Counted from the stretch's first letter, positions 40,616 through 51,217 are shown. The stretch: DNA of 64,000 nt from Phaseolibacter flectens ATCC 12775 (GCF_000518745.1 NZ_JAEE01000009.1:1-64000); one strand, 5' to 3'. Translations and numbers: made by a program. The notes: generated by a model not told the origin, from the letters alone.

Positions 40616-42040
40616 ATGGCAAAACAAAAAAAACGCGGTCTCTTTTCTTGGTTGGGTTTAGGTCGGGAGAATAAAAAAGAAAACAGAGAGACACAACCAG
40701 AGTGTGAACAGACCACGAAGACTCAGTTATCTGAGTTGCAAGCAGACGACGTGCATTCTGATGTGGTTGAGAATGAGTCGTGTGTTGCCGCGCATCAAAA
40801 ACAGGCTGAGATAACTGAGGCCGCCCCAGCGGCAGCGTCTGTGGCTGATGATCGAATCGCGTCTGCGCCGTTATCAGCACAACAGGCTGAGATAACTGAG
40901 GCCGCCCCAGCGGCAGCGTCAGTGGCTGATGATCGAATCGCGTCTGCGCCGTTATCAGCACAACAGGCTGAGATAACTGAGGCCGCCCCAGCGGCAGCGT
41001 CAGTGGCTGATGATCGAATCGCGTCTGCGCCGTTATCAGCACAACAGGCTGAGATAACTGAGACCGCCCCAGCGGCGGGTCACCGTGATGACTTACAAGA
41101 AAAAGGGGCTAAAGAAGGCTTTTTTCGTCGCCTAAAGCGCAGTTTGTTAAAAACACGGCAAAATATCGGTTTTGGTTTTTTTAGCTTCTTCCAAGGTAAA
41201 AAAATTGATGATGAGCTCTTTGAGCAACTGGAGGAGCATTTGCTGATCGCCGATGTCGGGATGGAGACAACCAGTAAGATTATTAATAATCTGACCCGCC
41301 AAGCGAGTCGCAGACAGTTAAAAGATGCTGATGCGCTGTACGGGCTATTAAAAGAGGAAATGACCGCTATCCTTGAGCCTGTCACTCAACCGCTCGATAT
41401 TGAAAAAGACAGTCCTTTTGTTATTTTGATGGTTGGTGTTAATGGTGTGGGGAAAACCACCACGATTGGTAAATTAGCGCGGCAATTTCAAGCGCAAGGC
41501 AAATCGGTGATGCTGGCTGCGGGCGATACCTTTCGTGCCGCGGCGGTTGAACAGTTGCAGGTGTGGGGTGAGCGCAATGCTATTCCGGTCATCGCTCAGC
41601 ACACGGGCGCCGACTCCGCGTCGGTGATCTACGATTCTCTGCAAGCCGCAAAAGCACGTGGTATCGATGTTTTAATCGCTGACACAGCAGGTCGTTTACA
41701 AAATAAAGCGCATCTGATGGATGAACTGAAAAAAATTACTCGTGTTGTACAAAAGCTTAATCCGATGGCGCCTCATGAGGTGATGTTAACCTTGGATGCT
41801 AGCACGGGGCAAAATGCGGTGAGTCAGGCTAAATTATTTAATGAAGCCGTAGGATTAACGGGGCTGACCCTGACAAAATTAGACGGAACGGCCAAGGGCG
41901 GCGTGATCTTCTCGTTGGCAGATAAGTTTGGGATCCCCATTCGTTATATTGGTGTAGGTGAAGGTATTGATGATTTACGTCCCTTCCAATCCGGTGATTT
42001 TATAGAGGCATTATTTGCCCGAGAGGATGAAGTACTATGA
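40616..42040 (+). CDS. ftsY: Signal recognition particle receptor FtsY
   Basis: GTPase receptor that brings SRP-ribosome complexes to SecYEG. It is 474 aa (E. coli 497). N-terminal AKQKKRGLFSWLGLG is the first lipid-binding helix; an acidic A domain follows (about 25-160), of which residues 63-154 are a 27-residue tandem repeat; then the N domain (GFFRRLKRSLLKTRQNIGFG with the second amphipathic helix) and the G domain: G1 GVNGVGKTTT (274-283), AAGDTFRAAAVEQL, DTAGR, TKLDGTAKGG. Its stop overlaps ftsE as ATGA. Confidence 0.97.
   Translation: MAKQKKRGLFSWLGLGRENKKENRETQPECEQTTKTQLSELQADDVHSDVVENESCVAAHQKQAEITEAAPAAASVADDRIASAPLSAQQAEITEAAPAAASVADDRIASAPLSAQQAEITEAAPAAASVADDRIASAPLSAQQAEITETAPAAGHRDDLQEKGAKEGFFRRLKRSLLKTRQNIGFGFFSFFQGKKIDDELFEQLEEHLLIADVGMETTSKIINNLTRQASRRQLKDADALYGLLKEEMTAILEPVTQPLDIEKDSPFVILMVGVNGVGKTTTIGKLARQFQAQGKSVMLAAGDTFRAAAVEQLQVWGERNAIPVIAQHTGADSASVIYDSLQAAKARGIDVLIADTAGRLQNKAHLMDELKKITRVVQKLNPMAPHEVMLTLDASTGQNAVSQAKLFNEAVGLTGLTLTKLDGTAKGGVIFSLADKFGIPIRYIGVGEGIDDLRPFQSGDFIEALFAREDEVL
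40802..41077 (+). repeat. 81-bp tandem repeat in ftsY, about 3.4 copies
   Basis: Three 81-base units start at 40802, 40883 and 40964, with a partial fourth from 41045. They differ at one or two bases (for example TCT/TCA Ser codon in unit 1 versus 2 and 3). Each encodes 27 residues starting QAEITEAAPAAAS and ending APLSAQ. As the unit is a multiple of three, copy changes keep the frame. This is the layout of a variable-number repeat in the non-conserved acidic domain. Confidence 0.95.
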
Positions 42041-42714
42041 TTCGTTTTGACGGGGTAAGTAAAGCGTATTTAGGGGGACGCCAAGCACTGCAAGGTGTTA
42101 ATTTCCATTTGCGCCAAGGAGAAATGGCTTTTCTGACAGGTCATTCTGGTGCCGGGAAAAGTACGTTACTCAAACTGATTTGTGGGATTGAGCGTGCCAG
42201 CGCGGGGCAAATTTGGTTCAGTGGCCACAATATTACCCGTCTTCGAAATAGTGAAATTCCCTTTTTAAGGCGTCAGATCGGGATGATCTTTCAAGATCAC
42301 CATTTATTAATGGATCGTACCGTTTACGACAATATCGCGATCCCGCTGATTATCTCTGGTGCCAGTGAAGAGGATATCCGGCGGCGCGTGTCTGCTGCCC
42401 TTGATAAAGTCGGGTTGCTTGATAAAAGCAAAAGCTATCCCATTCAGTTATCAGGCGGAGAGCAGCAACGCGTGGGTATTGCTCGTGCCGTGGTAAACAA
42501 ACCGGCTTTACTTCTGGCTGATGAACCCACTGGTAATCTCGACACGGCGTTATCGGAAGATATTTTACAATTATTTGAAGAGTTTAATCGAGTCGGTGTT
42601 ACCGTATTGATGGCAACGCATGATCTGTCTTTAGTTGCTCGGCGTCAGTATCCGGTGCTTGAACTTTCGCATGGGCGACTTTATGGAGGTAACAATGAAA
42701 CCGCTGCAGAATAA
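42037..42714 (+). CDS. ftsE: Cell division ATP-binding protein FtsE
   Basis: ABC-type ATPase that with FtsX controls periplasmic cell-wall hydrolase activation at the division site. It is 225 aa (E. coli 222). Walker [11 protein letters not shown]-loop FQDHHLL, signature [14 protein letters not shown], Walker [12 protein letters not shown] and ATHD are present. Starts on the ftsY stop codon (ATGA) and overlaps ftsX by 20 bases. Confidence 0.97.
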   Translation: MIRFDGVSKAYLGGRQALQGVNFHLRQGEMAFLTGHSGAGKSTLLKLICGIERASAGQIWFSGHNITRLRNSEIPFLRRQIGMIFQDHHLLMDRTVYDNIAIPLIISGASEEDIRRRVSAALDKVGLLDKSKSYPIQLSGGEQQRVGIARAVVNKPALLLADEPTGNLDTALSEDILQLFEEFNRVGVTVLMATHDLSLVARRQYPVLELSHGRLYGGNNETAAE

Positions 42715-43699
42715 GTTTAAACGGCCTTCGGCAAATAAGCGTGGCGCAGCTCAATCTGCAAAGGTTTCTAAAGAGCGTGCTTTACGCGGCGGCTGGCAGC
42801 AGCAGCTACATTATGCGTTGCGTGGGATGCTCCGTGATTTGCTCAGACAGCCACTGGCCAGTTTATTAACAGTGACAGTGATTGCAATTTCGTTAACATT
42901 ACCGAGCTTGTGTTATCTGGTGTGGAAAAATGTCGATCAGGCAGCCGCTCGTTGGTATCCCTCACCGCAAATCACGGTCTATTTATCCAAAACATTGGAT
43001 GACGACGCTGCGGAACAGGTGGTCCAACAATTGAAAAAGTTGGATGGGGTTAAAACGGTTGACTATTTGACGCGTGAAGAAGCCTTAAACGAATTTCGTA
43101 ACTGGTCTGGATTTGGTGGTGCGATGGACTTGCTGGAGCAAAATCCATTACCGGCAGTGGCGATAATTAATCCGACATTGCGTTTTCAACAGAGTCAGCC
43201 ATTGAATACGTTGCGCCAACGTGTGGCGGCCGTACAGGGTATTGATGACGTTAAAATGGATGACAGTTGGTTTGCCCGATTATCGGCATTGACCGGGTTG
43301 GTTGGTCAGATTGCCTTTACGGTGGGTGTATTGATGGTTATTGCGGTGTTTTTGGTGATTGGTAACAGTATCCGGTTAAGTATCTTTGCTAGGCGAGATA
43401 CCATCAATGTGCAGAAACTGATTGGTGCCACGGATGGTTTTATTTTGCGGCCGTTTCTTTACAGTGGCGCGATACTCGGGCTTTCTGGGGCGCTATTGTC
43501 GCTGTTACTTTCTGGCTTTTTAGTTTTCAGGCTGGAATCGGTAGTGAGTCATGTCGCCGCGGTATTTAGTACAAGTTTTGAATTGAAGGGATTATCTTGG
43601 GATGAGGCTTTGCTGTTGTTGCTGATTTCCTCAATTGTGGGATGGTGTGCTGCGCTATTAGCAACCTTGCAGCATTTACGCCGTTTTACACCTGCTTGA
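42695..43699 (+). CDS. ftsX: Cell division protein FtsX
   Basis: Inner-membrane partner of FtsE that transmits ATP hydrolysis to EnvC-type amidase activators. It is 334 aa (E. coli 352; the shortening is in the N-terminal cytoplasmic tail). Four membrane helices: near residues 55-75, 210-235, 260-285 and 305-325; the large periplasmic loop includes [24 protein letters not shown] four bases before ATG 42695 fixes the start inside ftsE. Confidence 0.95.
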   Translation: MKPLQNKFKRPSANKRGAAQSAKVSKERALRGGWQQQLHYALRGMLRDLLRQPLASLLTVTVIAISLTLPSLCYLVWKNVDQAAARWYPSPQITVYLSKTLDDDAAEQVVQQLKKLDGVKTVDYLTREEALNEFRNWSGFGGAMDLLEQNPLPAVAIINPTLRFQQSQPLNTLRQRVAAVQGIDDVKMDDSWFARLSALTGLVGQIAFTVGVLMVIAVFLVIGNSIRLSIFARRDTINVQKLIGATDGFILRPFLYSGAILGLSGALLSLLLSGFLVFRLESVVSHVAAVFSTSFELKGLSWDEALLLLLISSIVGWCAALLATLQHLRRFTPA

Positions 43700-43899
43700 A
43701 GTTTTATTAATATAAACCTTGCTATTATGCATCATCGATGTTGCTGTGAGTAGATGAAAATAATCAAAATATGAACTCGCTGCAACCAGGAATGTCTAAT
43801 AACCAAACAACACCGGTGTGCGGCTAACGATTCACTGCCAGTTTTACTGATGATAGATGACTTATGTTAGCGGCTTTGTCGATTGTATGAGAGGAATCA

Positions 43900-44757
43900 A
43901 TGACCAAAGAAATGCAAACTTTAGCTTTAGCTCCCCTAGGCAACTTGGATTCCTATATTCGAGTTGCTGGCGTGTGCCCAATGTTGACGGCAGACGAGGA
44001 AAAAGAGCTGGCTGAACGGCTGCATTACCAGGGTGATCTGGATGCAGCAAAACAGCTCATCTTGTCTCATCTCCGATTTGTCGTGCATATTGCTCGCAAT
44101 TATTCTGGCTATGGGCTGCCTCAGGCAGATCTTATCCAAGAAGGTAATATCGGATTGATGAAAGCGGTGAGACGTTTTAATCCTGAAGTTGGCGTGCGAC
44201 TGGTTTCTTTTGCAGTACACTGGATCAAAGCGGAAATCCATGAATATGTACTCAAGAATTGGCGTATCGTCAAAGTGGCGACCACCAAGGCACAACGTAA
44301 ATTGTTCTTTAATCTCCGTAAAACTAAGCAACGTCTCGGCTGGTTTAACCAGGATGAGGTTGAAATGGTGGCGCGTGAGTTGGGTGTCAGCAGTAAAGAT
44401 GTCCGTGAAATGGAATCAAGGATGTCTGCACAGGATATGACGTTTGACTTGACTGGCGATGACGATGAGAGTGAGACTAAATCAATCGCTCCTGTGTTGT
44501 ACTTACGGGATAAAACCTCTGATTTTGCGGACAGTATTGAAGACGATAATTGGGATAGCCATGCGGCTGAACGATTATCAGATGCGATCAATGAACTGGA
44601 TGAACGCAGTCAGCAAATCATACGGGCGCGTTGGTTGGATGATGATAATAAAACCACCTTGCAAGATTTGGCTGATAAATATGGTGTATCTGCTGAGCGA
44701 GTTCGTCAGCTTGAAAAGAACGCCATGAAAAAGCTGAGAGTGGCTATCGAAGCTTAG
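43900..44757 (+). CDS. rpoH: Heat shock sigma factor RpoH (sigma-32)
   Basis: Alternative sigma factor for the heat shock regulon. It is 285 aa (E. coli 284). Region 2 ([25 protein letters not shown], partial, and [24 protein letters not shown], partial), the RpoH box region [18 protein letters not shown] and region 4.2 ([20 protein letters not shown]) are near-identical to E. coli. GAGAGGAA precedes ATG. In E. coli the early coding mRNA folds into a thermosensor; here I did not resolve such a fold. ibpA in the same window has a matching sigma-32-like promoter. Confidence 0.98.
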   Translation: MTKEMQTLALAPLGNLDSYIRVAGVCPMLTADEEKELAERLHYQGDLDAAKQLILSHLRFVVHIARNYSGYGLPQADLIQEGNIGLMKAVRRFNPEVGVRLVSFAVHWIKAEIHEYVLKNWRIVKVATTKAQRKLFFNLRKTKQRLGWFNQDEVEMVARELGVSSKDVREMESRMSAQDMTFDLTGDDDESETKSIAPVLYLRDKTSDFADSIEDDNWDSHAAERLSDAINELDERSQQIIRARWLDDDNKTTLQDLADKYGVSAERVRQLEKNAMKKLRVAIEA

Positions 44758-45088
44758 TCTGCCTCTCTACTTTTGATTTAAGGTCGCGTGCTGCGACCTT
44801 TTTTATCATGATGAACATTGCGTGCAACTTAATATGGTTGAGTGCGCTTCTCACTGTTTGTTTTTTCTCTTCATTGAGTTTGTATTTTACAATTTGTATT
44901 GTGCTGTTGTTCTGACGGATAAATAGTTTAGAAAGACCTCTGGATTTTACCTGTAAAAAATAATACGCTTCTTCAAGCGCCTCGCTTCCATCACATAACT
45001 GACTTTTTAACGTCACGTTTCTATTATTTTTCTGCAATCTTCTACTGGCAACCTGTGAGCAGGATTTCGGGTACTGATTTTTAGTCAT
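44744..45088 (-). CDS. Doubtful small ORF antisense to the rpoH-ugpB spacer
   Basis: A 114-codon frame from ATG 45088, product basic ([17 protein letters not shown]... to KVERQTKLR). The middle ([23 protein letters not shown]) looks protein-like, with a mix of amphipathic segments. Against it: no ribosome binding site, it runs through the rpoH terminator and ends inside rpoH, and I recognise no family. It may be chance or a degraded gene. Confidence 0.2.
   Translation of the reverse strand: MTKNQYPKSCSQVASRRLQKNNRNVTLKSQLCDGSEALEEAYYFLQVKSRGLSKLFIRQNNSTIQIVKYKLNEEKKQTVRSALNHIKLHAMFIMIKKVAARDLKSKVERQTKLR
44780..44804 (+). terminator. rpoH terminator
   Basis: AAGGTCGC (44780-44787) and GCGACCTT (44793-44800), loop GTGCT, then four more T. 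A classical Rho-independent terminator 22 bases after the rpoH stop. Confidence 0.9.
44999..45016 (+). promoter_or_regulatory. Possible degenerate Pho box upstream of ugpB
   Basis: CTGACTT, four bases, ACGTCAC: 10 of 14 half-site positions match the PhoB consensus with standard spacing, about 90 bases before ugpB. E. coli ugp is PhoB-controlled, which makes the site plausible, but the match is weak compared with that at pstS. Confidence 0.3.
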
Positions 45089-45105
45089 TGGAGAAGGTGA
45101 CGCGT

Positions 45106-46413
45106 ATGAAATACTCAAATAAGCAGAGACTCACTCTCGGGTTATTACTGGGGTTGACCAGTCATGCATTCGCTGCGACGGAAATTCAGCTATGGCATTC
45201 CATGGAGGCTGAACTGGGTAAAGAAGTCAATGCGTTAGCCGATAGATTTAATCAAACGCATCCGGATTATAGAATCGAGCCTGTTTATAAAGGCAATTAT
45301 GAGCAAAGTCTCGCCGCAGGGATTGCCGCAACGCGCAGTGGAAATGCCCCCGCTATCTTACAGGTTTATGAAGTGGGTACGGCCACGATGATGTCATCCC
45401 AAGCAGTTAAACCGGTATGGCAATTGTTGCAACAGCAGGGTATTGATAGTAAAAAATATCATTTTATCCCGGCGATCATGGGCTATTATACCGATGACAA
45501 GGGCAAACTTTTGTCTTTGCCTTTCAATAGTTCGACACCTGTCCTTTATTATAATAAACAGGCGTTTATTAAAGCAGGGCTCGATGCCAATGCGCCACCC
45601 CCCACTTGGCAAAAACTCGAACAAGCGGCTGAGCAATTAAAAAAAGTGGGAGTAACCTGCCCATTTAGTACGGGCTGGCAAAGCTGGATCCAGCTTGAAG
45701 AGTTCAGTGCATGGCACGGTTTGCCTATCGCCTCTGACAATAATGGATTTTCTGGCCGAGATGCCAAACTGTTAGTCAATCAACCCGCACAGATAAAACA
45801 CATTACTTTCTTACAGCAAATGAATAAAGCCGGGACCTTTATCTATTATGGGCGCAAAGATGAAGCCACTGCTAAGTTCTATCGTGGGGAGTGTGCGATG
45901 GTGATGGCATCTTCGGCATCACTGGCTGATATTAAGCACCAAGCGAACTTTCCTTTTGGCGTCGGGATGATGCCCTATGATCAGACGATAACCTCCTCAC
46001 CGCAAAATGCGATGATAGGCGGAGCCAGTTTGTGGGTGATGCAAGGTAAAGATCAAGCAACTTACCGCGGCGTGGCAACCTTTTTTGATTACCTCAGTGC
46101 GCCTGATAGTGTGGCTGAATGGCATCAAAAGACCGGCTATTTGCCCGTTAGCGATCCGGGTTATCAATTATCCCAACAGCAGGGCTTTTATCAGCAGCAT
46201 CCAGAAAGTGAGGTCGCCATCAAGCAGATGTTGAAAAACCCACCGTTGCCTTATACCCAAGGACTGCGATTGGGCTATATGCCACAGATCCGCACGGTGA
46301 TGGACGAAGAACTGGAAAACGTGTGGACCGGTCAGAAAACACCGGAACAGGCACTGAACAGTGCGGTTCAACGGGGTGATCGTTTACTAAAACGATTCCA
46401 ACAGGTGCAATAA
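45106..46413 (+). CDS. ugpB: sn-glycerol-3-phosphate-binding protein UgpB
   Basis: Periplasmic receptor of the Ugp importer for sn-glycerol-3-phosphate and glycerophosphodiesters. It is 435 aa (E. coli 438). Signal peptide to about residue 23 (SHAFA before [10 protein letters not shown]). Features of the family include [41 protein letters not shown] and [12 protein letters not shown] 45106 is chosen (AAGG eight bases ahead; normal signal peptide) over an upstream TTG. First gene of ugpBAECQ. Confidence 0.96.
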   Translation: MKYSNKQRLTLGLLLGLTSHAFAATEIQLWHSMEAELGKEVNALADRFNQTHPDYRIEPVYKGNYEQSLAAGIAATRSGNAPAILQVYEVGTATMMSSQAVKPVWQLLQQQGIDSKKYHFIPAIMGYYTDDKGKLLSLPFNSSTPVLYYNKQAFIKAGLDANAPPPTWQKLEQAAEQLKKVGVTCPFSTGWQSWIQLEEFSAWHGLPIASDNNGFSGRDAKLLVNQPAQIKHITFLQQMNKAGTFIYYGRKDEATAKFYRGECAMVMASSASLADIKHQANFPFGVGMMPYDQTITSSPQNAMIGGASLWVMQGKDQATYRGVATFFDYLSAPDSVAEWHQKTGYLPVSDPGYQLSQQQGFYQQHPESEVAIKQMLKNPPLPYTQGLRLGYMPQIRTVMDEELENVWTGQKTPEQALNSAVQRGDRLLKRFQQVQ

Positions 46414-46477
46414 ATCGATAAATTCAGTGCCAGATTGAGTCTGTATCTCAATCTGAGTTGGCGTCTCAGGAGTCAGT

Positions 46478-47368
46478 ATGTCACAGCTTGCCAAAAGTAC
46501 CTTCAAAGAGAAGGGATTGCCTTATTTATTGCTATTACCTCAGGTCGTTGTCACGGTTATTTTCTTTATCTGGCCTGCAGGTCAAGCACTCTGGAATTCA
46601 TTTCAGCGTACCGATCCGTTCGGGCTATCGAGTCAATTTATTGGTTTAGATAACTTTCACTCATTGTTGGATGATGGTTACTACTTGGACTCCTTTCTGA
46701 CAACCGTTATTTTTAGTTGTTGGGTGACGGTCAGTGGTTTGATTTTATCCTTATTGTTAGCGGCGCTGGTCGATCATGTTTTAAAGCTAACAAAAATGTA
46801 TCAAACATTGCTATTACTCCCTTATGCCGTTGCTCCCGCGATTGCAGCTGTATTATGGATGTTTTTATTTAATCCGGGAATTGGTGTGGTCAGCCACTGG
46901 TTATCGCTGGTGGGATATGATTGGAATCATGCTCGCTTCAGTGGCCAAGCCATGCTATTAGTGGTGTTAGCATCGGTCTGGCAACAACTCAGTTATAATT
47001 TTCTGTTCTTTTTTGCGGCTCTTCAGTCGGTGCCACCGTCTTTGATCGAAGCGGCGGCGATGGATGGCGCTGGGCCAATACGGCGCTTTTGGCATATCTC
47101 GTTCCCCCTTATTGCGCCTGTTACCTTTTTTTTATTAGTGGTTAACTTTGTTTACGCCTTCTTTGATACTTTCCCAGTGATCGATGCAGCGACTCAAGGA
47201 GGGCCCGTCCAATCCACAACAACATTGATTTATAAAATCTACCGTGAAGGGTTTACCGGGCTTGATTTAGGATCTTCTGCGGCCCAATCGGTCATATTAA
47301 TGGTGATTGTCATCCTCTTAACCTTAATTCAATTTCGCTTTATTGAGCGTAAGGTCAGATACCAATGA
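46478..47368 (+). CDS. ugpA: Glycerol-3-phosphate ABC permease UgpA
   Basis: Inner-membrane permease of the Ugp importer, 296 aa (E. coli 295), six membrane helices. The coupling loop ([21 protein letters not shown], shown in part by EAAAMDGAG) docks on UgpC. Its stop overlaps ugpE by four bases (ATGA). It follows ugpB by 64 bases. Confidence 0.95.
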   Translation: MSQLAKSTFKEKGLPYLLLLPQVVVTVIFFIWPAGQALWNSFQRTDPFGLSSQFIGLDNFHSLLDDGYYLDSFLTTVIFSCWVTVSGLILSLLLAALVDHVLKLTKMYQTLLLLPYAVAPAIAAVLWMFLFNPGIGVVSHWLSLVGYDWNHARFSGQAMLLVVLASVWQQLSYNFLFFFAALQSVPPSLIEAAAMDGAGPIRRFWHISFPLIAPVTFFLLVVNFVYAFFDTFPVIDAATQGGPVQSTTTLIYKIYREGFTGLDLGSSAAQSVILMVIVILLTLIQFRFIERKVRYQ

Positions 47369-48210
47369 TTGAACGAAGCAGGGAGGTGACGGTGTTCGCG
47401 CATCTTTTTCTATGGTTAATGTTGGCAATCATTCTCTTTCCGCTCTATTTAGCGCTGGTTGCTGCCACTCTTGATGACAGTCAAATTACGCGACTCCCCT
47501 TACCATTAGTGCCAGGTCATCAACTCTGGTCAAATCTTAGACATGTTTGGTATGATGGGGTCAATAGCCACAGTTTGCCACTCTGGCAGTTGCTTCTGAA
47601 TAGTCTGCTCATGGCCTTAGGCATTACGGTGGGTAAACTCGCCATTTCCCTGCTGTCCGCGTTTGCCCTTGTCTGGTTTCGTTTTCCCTTACGTCAGTTT
47701 TTTTTCTGGCTTATCTTCATTACCTTAATGTTGCCCGTGGAAGTAAGGATTTTCCCAACTGTTGAGGTAATGACTCAGTTGCATCTGCTGGATAGTTATT
47801 CAGGACTTATTTTACCGATGATTGCTTCAGCAACCGCCACTTTTTTATTTCGTCAATTTTTTATGTCATTACCCAATGAGTTGGTGGAAGCGGCAAGAAT
47901 GGATGGCGCGGGAGCCCTGCGTTTTTTTATTGATATTGTGTTACCCCTTTCTCGAACTACGCTTGCTGCGTTATTTGTCATTACCTTTATTTACGGCTGG
48001 AATCAGTATTTGTGGCCAATCCTTATCAATACCGATCCTCACTTAGATACGGCCGTTGCCGGGATACGTAGCATGATAAGTCATGGTGAGGGGGTCACCC
48101 AATGGAACAAGGTAATGAGTGCTGTTTTGTTGACACTCATTCCTCCCTTGGCGGTAGTCCTCACCTTGCAGAAATTTTTTATCAAAGGGTTAGTGGAGCG
48201 GGAGAAATAA
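47365..48210 (+). CDS. ugpE: Glycerol-3-phosphate ABC permease UgpE
   Basis: Second permease of the Ugp importer, 281 aa (E. coli UgpE 281), six helices. Coupling motif [20 protein letters not shown] and the [12 protein letters not shown] segment typical of UgpE are present. Overlaps ugpA by four bases and is followed after two bases by ugpC. Confidence 0.95.
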   Translation: MIERSREVTVFAHLFLWLMLAIILFPLYLALVAATLDDSQITRLPLPLVPGHQLWSNLRHVWYDGVNSHSLPLWQLLLNSLLMALGITVGKLAISLLSAFALVWFRFPLRQFFFWLIFITLMLPVEVRIFPTVEVMTQLHLLDSYSGLILPMIASATATFLFRQFFMSLPNELVEAARMDGAGALRFFIDIVLPLSRTTLAALFVITFIYGWNQYLWPILINTDPHLDTAVAGIRSMISHGEGVTQWNKVMSAVLLTLIPPLAVVLTLQKFFIKGLVEREK

Positions 48211-48212
48211 CG

Positions 48213-49295
48213 ATGGGGAAAATCACTTTAAACGCGGTCACTAAATCTTATGATGGTAAAAAAACGATCATCAAGCCGCTGTCTCTCACCATAGAAGAGG
48301 GCGAATTTATGGTGCTGGTTGGGCCATCTGGTTGCGGTAAATCCACCTTATTACGCATGATTGCCGGACTTGAAGCCGTTTCGACTGGGCAGATCATCAT
48401 TGATGATCGTGATGTGACTCAGTTAGAACCGAAAGCGCGGGGGGTGGCGATGGTCTTTCAGAATTACGCGCTTTATCCTCATATGACCGTTGCTCAAAAT
48501 ATGGGCTATGCCTTGAAAATTGCGGGTGTAGCAAAACAGCAGATCCAGCAACGAATCAAGACTGTCGCTGCAAGTTTACAATTAACTGATTATTTATCCT
48601 GTTACCCTCGTCAGCTATCGGGAGGGCAGCGACAGCGGGTGGCGATGGGACGAGCGATTGCCCGTGAACCTAGCGTTTTTTTGTTTGATGAACCCTTATC
48701 TAATCTGGATGCGCGTCTACGGTTGCAGATGCGTCTTGAATTACAGCAGCGACATCGACGACTGAAGATCACCAGTCTTTATGTCACCCATGATCAGGTT
48801 GAAGCCATGACATTAGCTGATCGTGTCTTGGTATTGAACAATGGAATGGTTGAACAATTAGGGACACCGCGAGAAATTTATCAACGCCCCGCATCACGCT
48901 TTGTGGCTGGCTTTATTGGTGCGCCAGCGATGAATTTGCTGAGCGCAAAAATGATAGAAGGGGGGCGTTTTGTTCGTTTTGCTAATGGCAGTAAATTATC
49001 ATTACCCTCCACGGTCAGGCTGGGGCAGCGAGATTCGGTGATAGTTGGTATCAGACCTGAGCACGTTGTGATAGCTGAAACGAGATCTGCATTGTCTTCT
49101 CTGTTTTCTATCCCTATCATTGATATTGAAACACCGGGGGCGGATCACCTCATCTACGGTGAGGTGGGCAGTGAACCGCTAATTATCCGTTATCATGGAA
49201 CATCTTGCCCAAAACCCGGTGAGAGCATGGCGCTGTCTTGTGAGGCGAGGCATCTCCATTTTTTTGACCCAGAGACGGGGAAACGTATTGAATGA
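48213..49295 (+). CDS. ugpC: Glycerol-3-phosphate ABC transporter ATPase UgpC
   Basis: ATPase of the Ugp importer, 360 aa (E. coli 356). MalK-type: Walker [11 protein letters not shown]-loop [10 protein letters not shown], signature [14 protein letters not shown], Walker [12 protein letters not shown], then C-terminal TOBE regulatory domains (IGIRPEHV-like [10 protein letters not shown]). An upstream frame inside ugpE is open but ATG 48213 matches the family start [13 protein letters not shown]. Overlaps ugpQ by four bases. Confidence 0.95.
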   Translation: MGKITLNAVTKSYDGKKTIIKPLSLTIEEGEFMVLVGPSGCGKSTLLRMIAGLEAVSTGQIIIDDRDVTQLEPKARGVAMVFQNYALYPHMTVAQNMGYALKIAGVAKQQIQQRIKTVAASLQLTDYLSCYPRQLSGGQRQRVAMGRAIAREPSVFLFDEPLSNLDARLRLQMRLELQQRHRRLKITSLYVTHDQVEAMTLADRVLVLNNGMVEQLGTPREIYQRPASRFVAGFIGAPAMNLLSAKMIEGGRFVRFANGSKLSLPSTVRLGQRDSVIVGIRPEHVVIAETRSALSSLFSIPIIDIETPGADHLIYGEVGSEPLIIRYHGTSCPKPGESMALSCEARHLHFFDPETGKRIE

Positions 49296-50050
49296 AACGG
49301 TCTGCATGTCCTTATCCTCCTATTGTGGCCCACCGGGGGGGCGGGAGTTTGGCTCCTGAAAATACAATGTCAGCGTTGGAAATGGGGCATTACTATGGTC
49401 ATCGAATGGTGGAGTTTGATGTTAAATTATCGAAAGATGGATACCCCTTTTTACTGCACGATGATGAACTTGATCGCACAACAGAACATCAAGGTATTGC
49501 CGGCGAGTTTGACTGGGCGTTCTTGAGCCAATTGGATGCATGCCGTGGGTTTGATCAGACGTTCGCTGGCAGTACACTGCCTTCTCTTACCCAAGTCGCG
49601 GCATTTTGTCAGCATCGACAGATCTTGGCAAATATCGAGATTAAACCTACCACCGGCACGGCAACGTTGACTGGGCAACGGGTTGCTCAGGTGGCACGGC
49701 AGCTTTGGGAAAAGCATCAGCCACCTTTATTGTCGTCTTTTTCTTTTGATGCCCTGATGGCTGCTAAACAGGAAGCGCCAGCTTTGCCGCGTGGTTTTTT
49801 AATGGATGAATGGCGTGATGATTGGTGGGAGATCACGCAGCAGCTCGAATGTTGCGCTTTACATCTTAACCACTCTTTACTTCATTCACAGCGGATCCGA
49901 CAGATCCATGAAGCGGGTTTGTCTATTTTGGCTTATACCGTCAACCAACCGCAGCGTGCAAAGCAGTTACTTGAGGCTGGTGTGGATATGATTTGTACCG
50001 ATCGAATTGATCTGATTGGGCCTGACTTCAACGATTGTGGTGCAGGTTGA
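49292..50050 (+). CDS. ugpQ: Glycerophosphodiester phosphodiesterase UgpQ
   Basis: Cytoplasmic GDPD enzyme that splits imported glycerophosphodiesters to glycerol-3-phosphate and alcohol. It is 252 aa (E. coli 247). Catalytic and metal residues lie in [17 protein letters not shown] (His, Arg, Glu), [18 protein letters not shown] and NIEIKP. No signal peptide, as expected. Last gene of the operon; product feeds glpD downstream in the window. Confidence 0.96.
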   Translation: MKRSACPYPPIVAHRGGGSLAPENTMSALEMGHYYGHRMVEFDVKLSKDGYPFLLHDDELDRTTEHQGIAGEFDWAFLSQLDACRGFDQTFAGSTLPSLTQVAAFCQHRQILANIEIKPTTGTATLTGQRVAQVARQLWEKHQPPLLSSFSFDALMAAKQEAPALPRGFLMDEWRDDWWEITQQLECCALHLNHSLLHSQRIRQIHEAGLSILAYTVNQPQRAKQLLEAGVDMICTDRIDLIGPDFNDCGAG

Positions 50051-50265
50051 GGCTTTTTAGTCCTTGGTTGCCAATGTTGCACCTGACGATGTTGGGGTTG
50101 TTGCCTTGCTTGCTGACGTTTACGCTATTCGTTTTACTGCTGCATCTGGCTTGTCAAGTGACGCTGTGCTAAAGCGGCGCCGGTATTGTTTGTCTCAGCA
50201 TAAGCATGCCAAAAGGCCAACAAAGGGCTGATAAGCAGTCAACTTACTCTTGTCCTTCTTATCAT
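50051..50265 (-). pseudogene. Decayed YhhA-like (DUF2756) gene with three in-frame stops
   Basis: Read on the minus strand, GAGG is followed six bases later by ATG (50265) and a frame that encodes a signal-peptide-like start (MIRRTRVS, stop, LLISPLLAFWHAYA, ETNNTGAALAQRHL) and then a Gln/Arg-rich tail (RQQARQQPQHRQVQHWQ). It is broken by TGA at codon 9 and by TAA and TAG near codons 42 and 45. E. coli has yhhA, a secreted Gln-rich protein, at exactly this place, convergent with ugpQ. The layout and composition point to a dead yhhA; the family call is inference. The 3' limit is set at the ugpQ end. Confidence 0.6.
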
Positions 50266-50423
50266 CTTTTCCTCGCCTATTCAGTACTTGCATTGAGCCT
50301 ATCAGAGGTATTGATTGTTTTATGACCTTCCCTTTCATTTAATTTGAATAGCGGGCTCAATATTTTCTACTTTTTAATCTTGATATTAAGGAGGAAAATA
50401 CAGAAAAACAAGGAGTCATACCT

Positions 50424-51119
50424 ATGATTTATATACGCAAAGCAGAAGACCGTGGACATGCAAGTCATGGTTGGTTAGAAAGTTGGCACAGTTTTTCTTT
50501 TGCTAATTATTATGATCCCGCATTTATGGGATTTTCAGCCTTGAGGGTAATTAACGAAGATATCATTCAACCTGAAAAGGGATTTGGCACCCATGCTCAC
50601 CATGATATGGAAATATTAACCTATGTGTTATCCGGTGTTGTCGAGCACCAAGACAGTATGGGCAATAAAGAACAAATCCCAGCGGGTGAATTTCAAATTA
50701 TGAGTGCAGGAACGGGAATACAACATTCGGAATACAATCCTGACGCAAATCAACCATTACACCTTTATCAAATTTGGCTATTACCAGAAAAAAAAGGCAT
50801 TTCTCCTCGTTATGAGCAAAGACGGTTTACCAGCAATAATGGGAAACAGGTTATACTTTCTCCTGATGCACGAAATAATTCTCTAAAAATATACCAAGAC
50901 ATGACTTTGGTTAGGCAGATAATGAGTTCAGGGCAGCAGGAAAATATTGCTGTGATGAAAGATCGCAATCTTTGGATCCAAGTAGTTCGTGGTGAAATTG
51001 AGTTGGGTGAGCATAAACTTACCACCAGTGATGCGCTAGCAGTGACGGATGAGTCTGAAGTGAGTGTAGTTGCATTGAATGATGTGGAGCTACTGATTTT
51101 TGATTTACCACCTGCATAA
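50424..51119 (+). CDS. yhhW: Pirin-family quercetinase YhhW
   Basis: Bicupin pirin-like protein; E. coli YhhW has quercetin 2,3-dioxygenase activity in vitro. It is 231 aa, the same length. Metal ligands are His57 and His59 (FGTHAHHDME), His101 and Glu103 (TGIQHSEYN). AAGGAG eight bases before ATG. Followed after 98 bases by gntR, as near gntR in E. coli, where yhhW also lies. Confidence 0.94.
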   Translation: MIYIRKAEDRGHASHGWLESWHSFSFANYYDPAFMGFSALRVINEDIIQPEKGFGTHAHHDMEILTYVLSGVVEHQDSMGNKEQIPAGEFQIMSAGTGIQHSEYNPDANQPLHLYQIWLLPEKKGISPRYEQRRFTSNNGKQVILSPDARNNSLKIYQDMTLVRQIMSSGQQENIAVMKDRNLWIQVVRGEIELGEHKLTTSDALAVTDESEVSVVALNDVELLIFDLPPA

Positions 51120-51217
51120 ATTAAGCGTTTTACAGTCACACAGGTTGTCTGCGATTGAATTATTTTATGTTGATAAATGATAAACTGACGCAATCTGTGT
51201 AAGGAAACGATTTAACT

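Larger units (their letters stand above)
44758..45105. other. rpoH-ugpB spacer with terminator and weak Pho box
   Basis: The 348-base spacer contains the rpoH terminator (44780-44804) and a degenerate Pho box (44999-45016). The E. coli liv genes and panM found beyond rpoH are absent. A minus-strand frame spans it (44744-45088) and is listed separately. Confidence 0.5.

Noticed and set aside
40614-41042. Minus-strand open frame with a repeated 27-residue protein motif
   Set aside because: It is the antisense shadow of the ftsY tandem repeat; it lacks a ribosome binding site and ftsY is clearly coding on the other strand.
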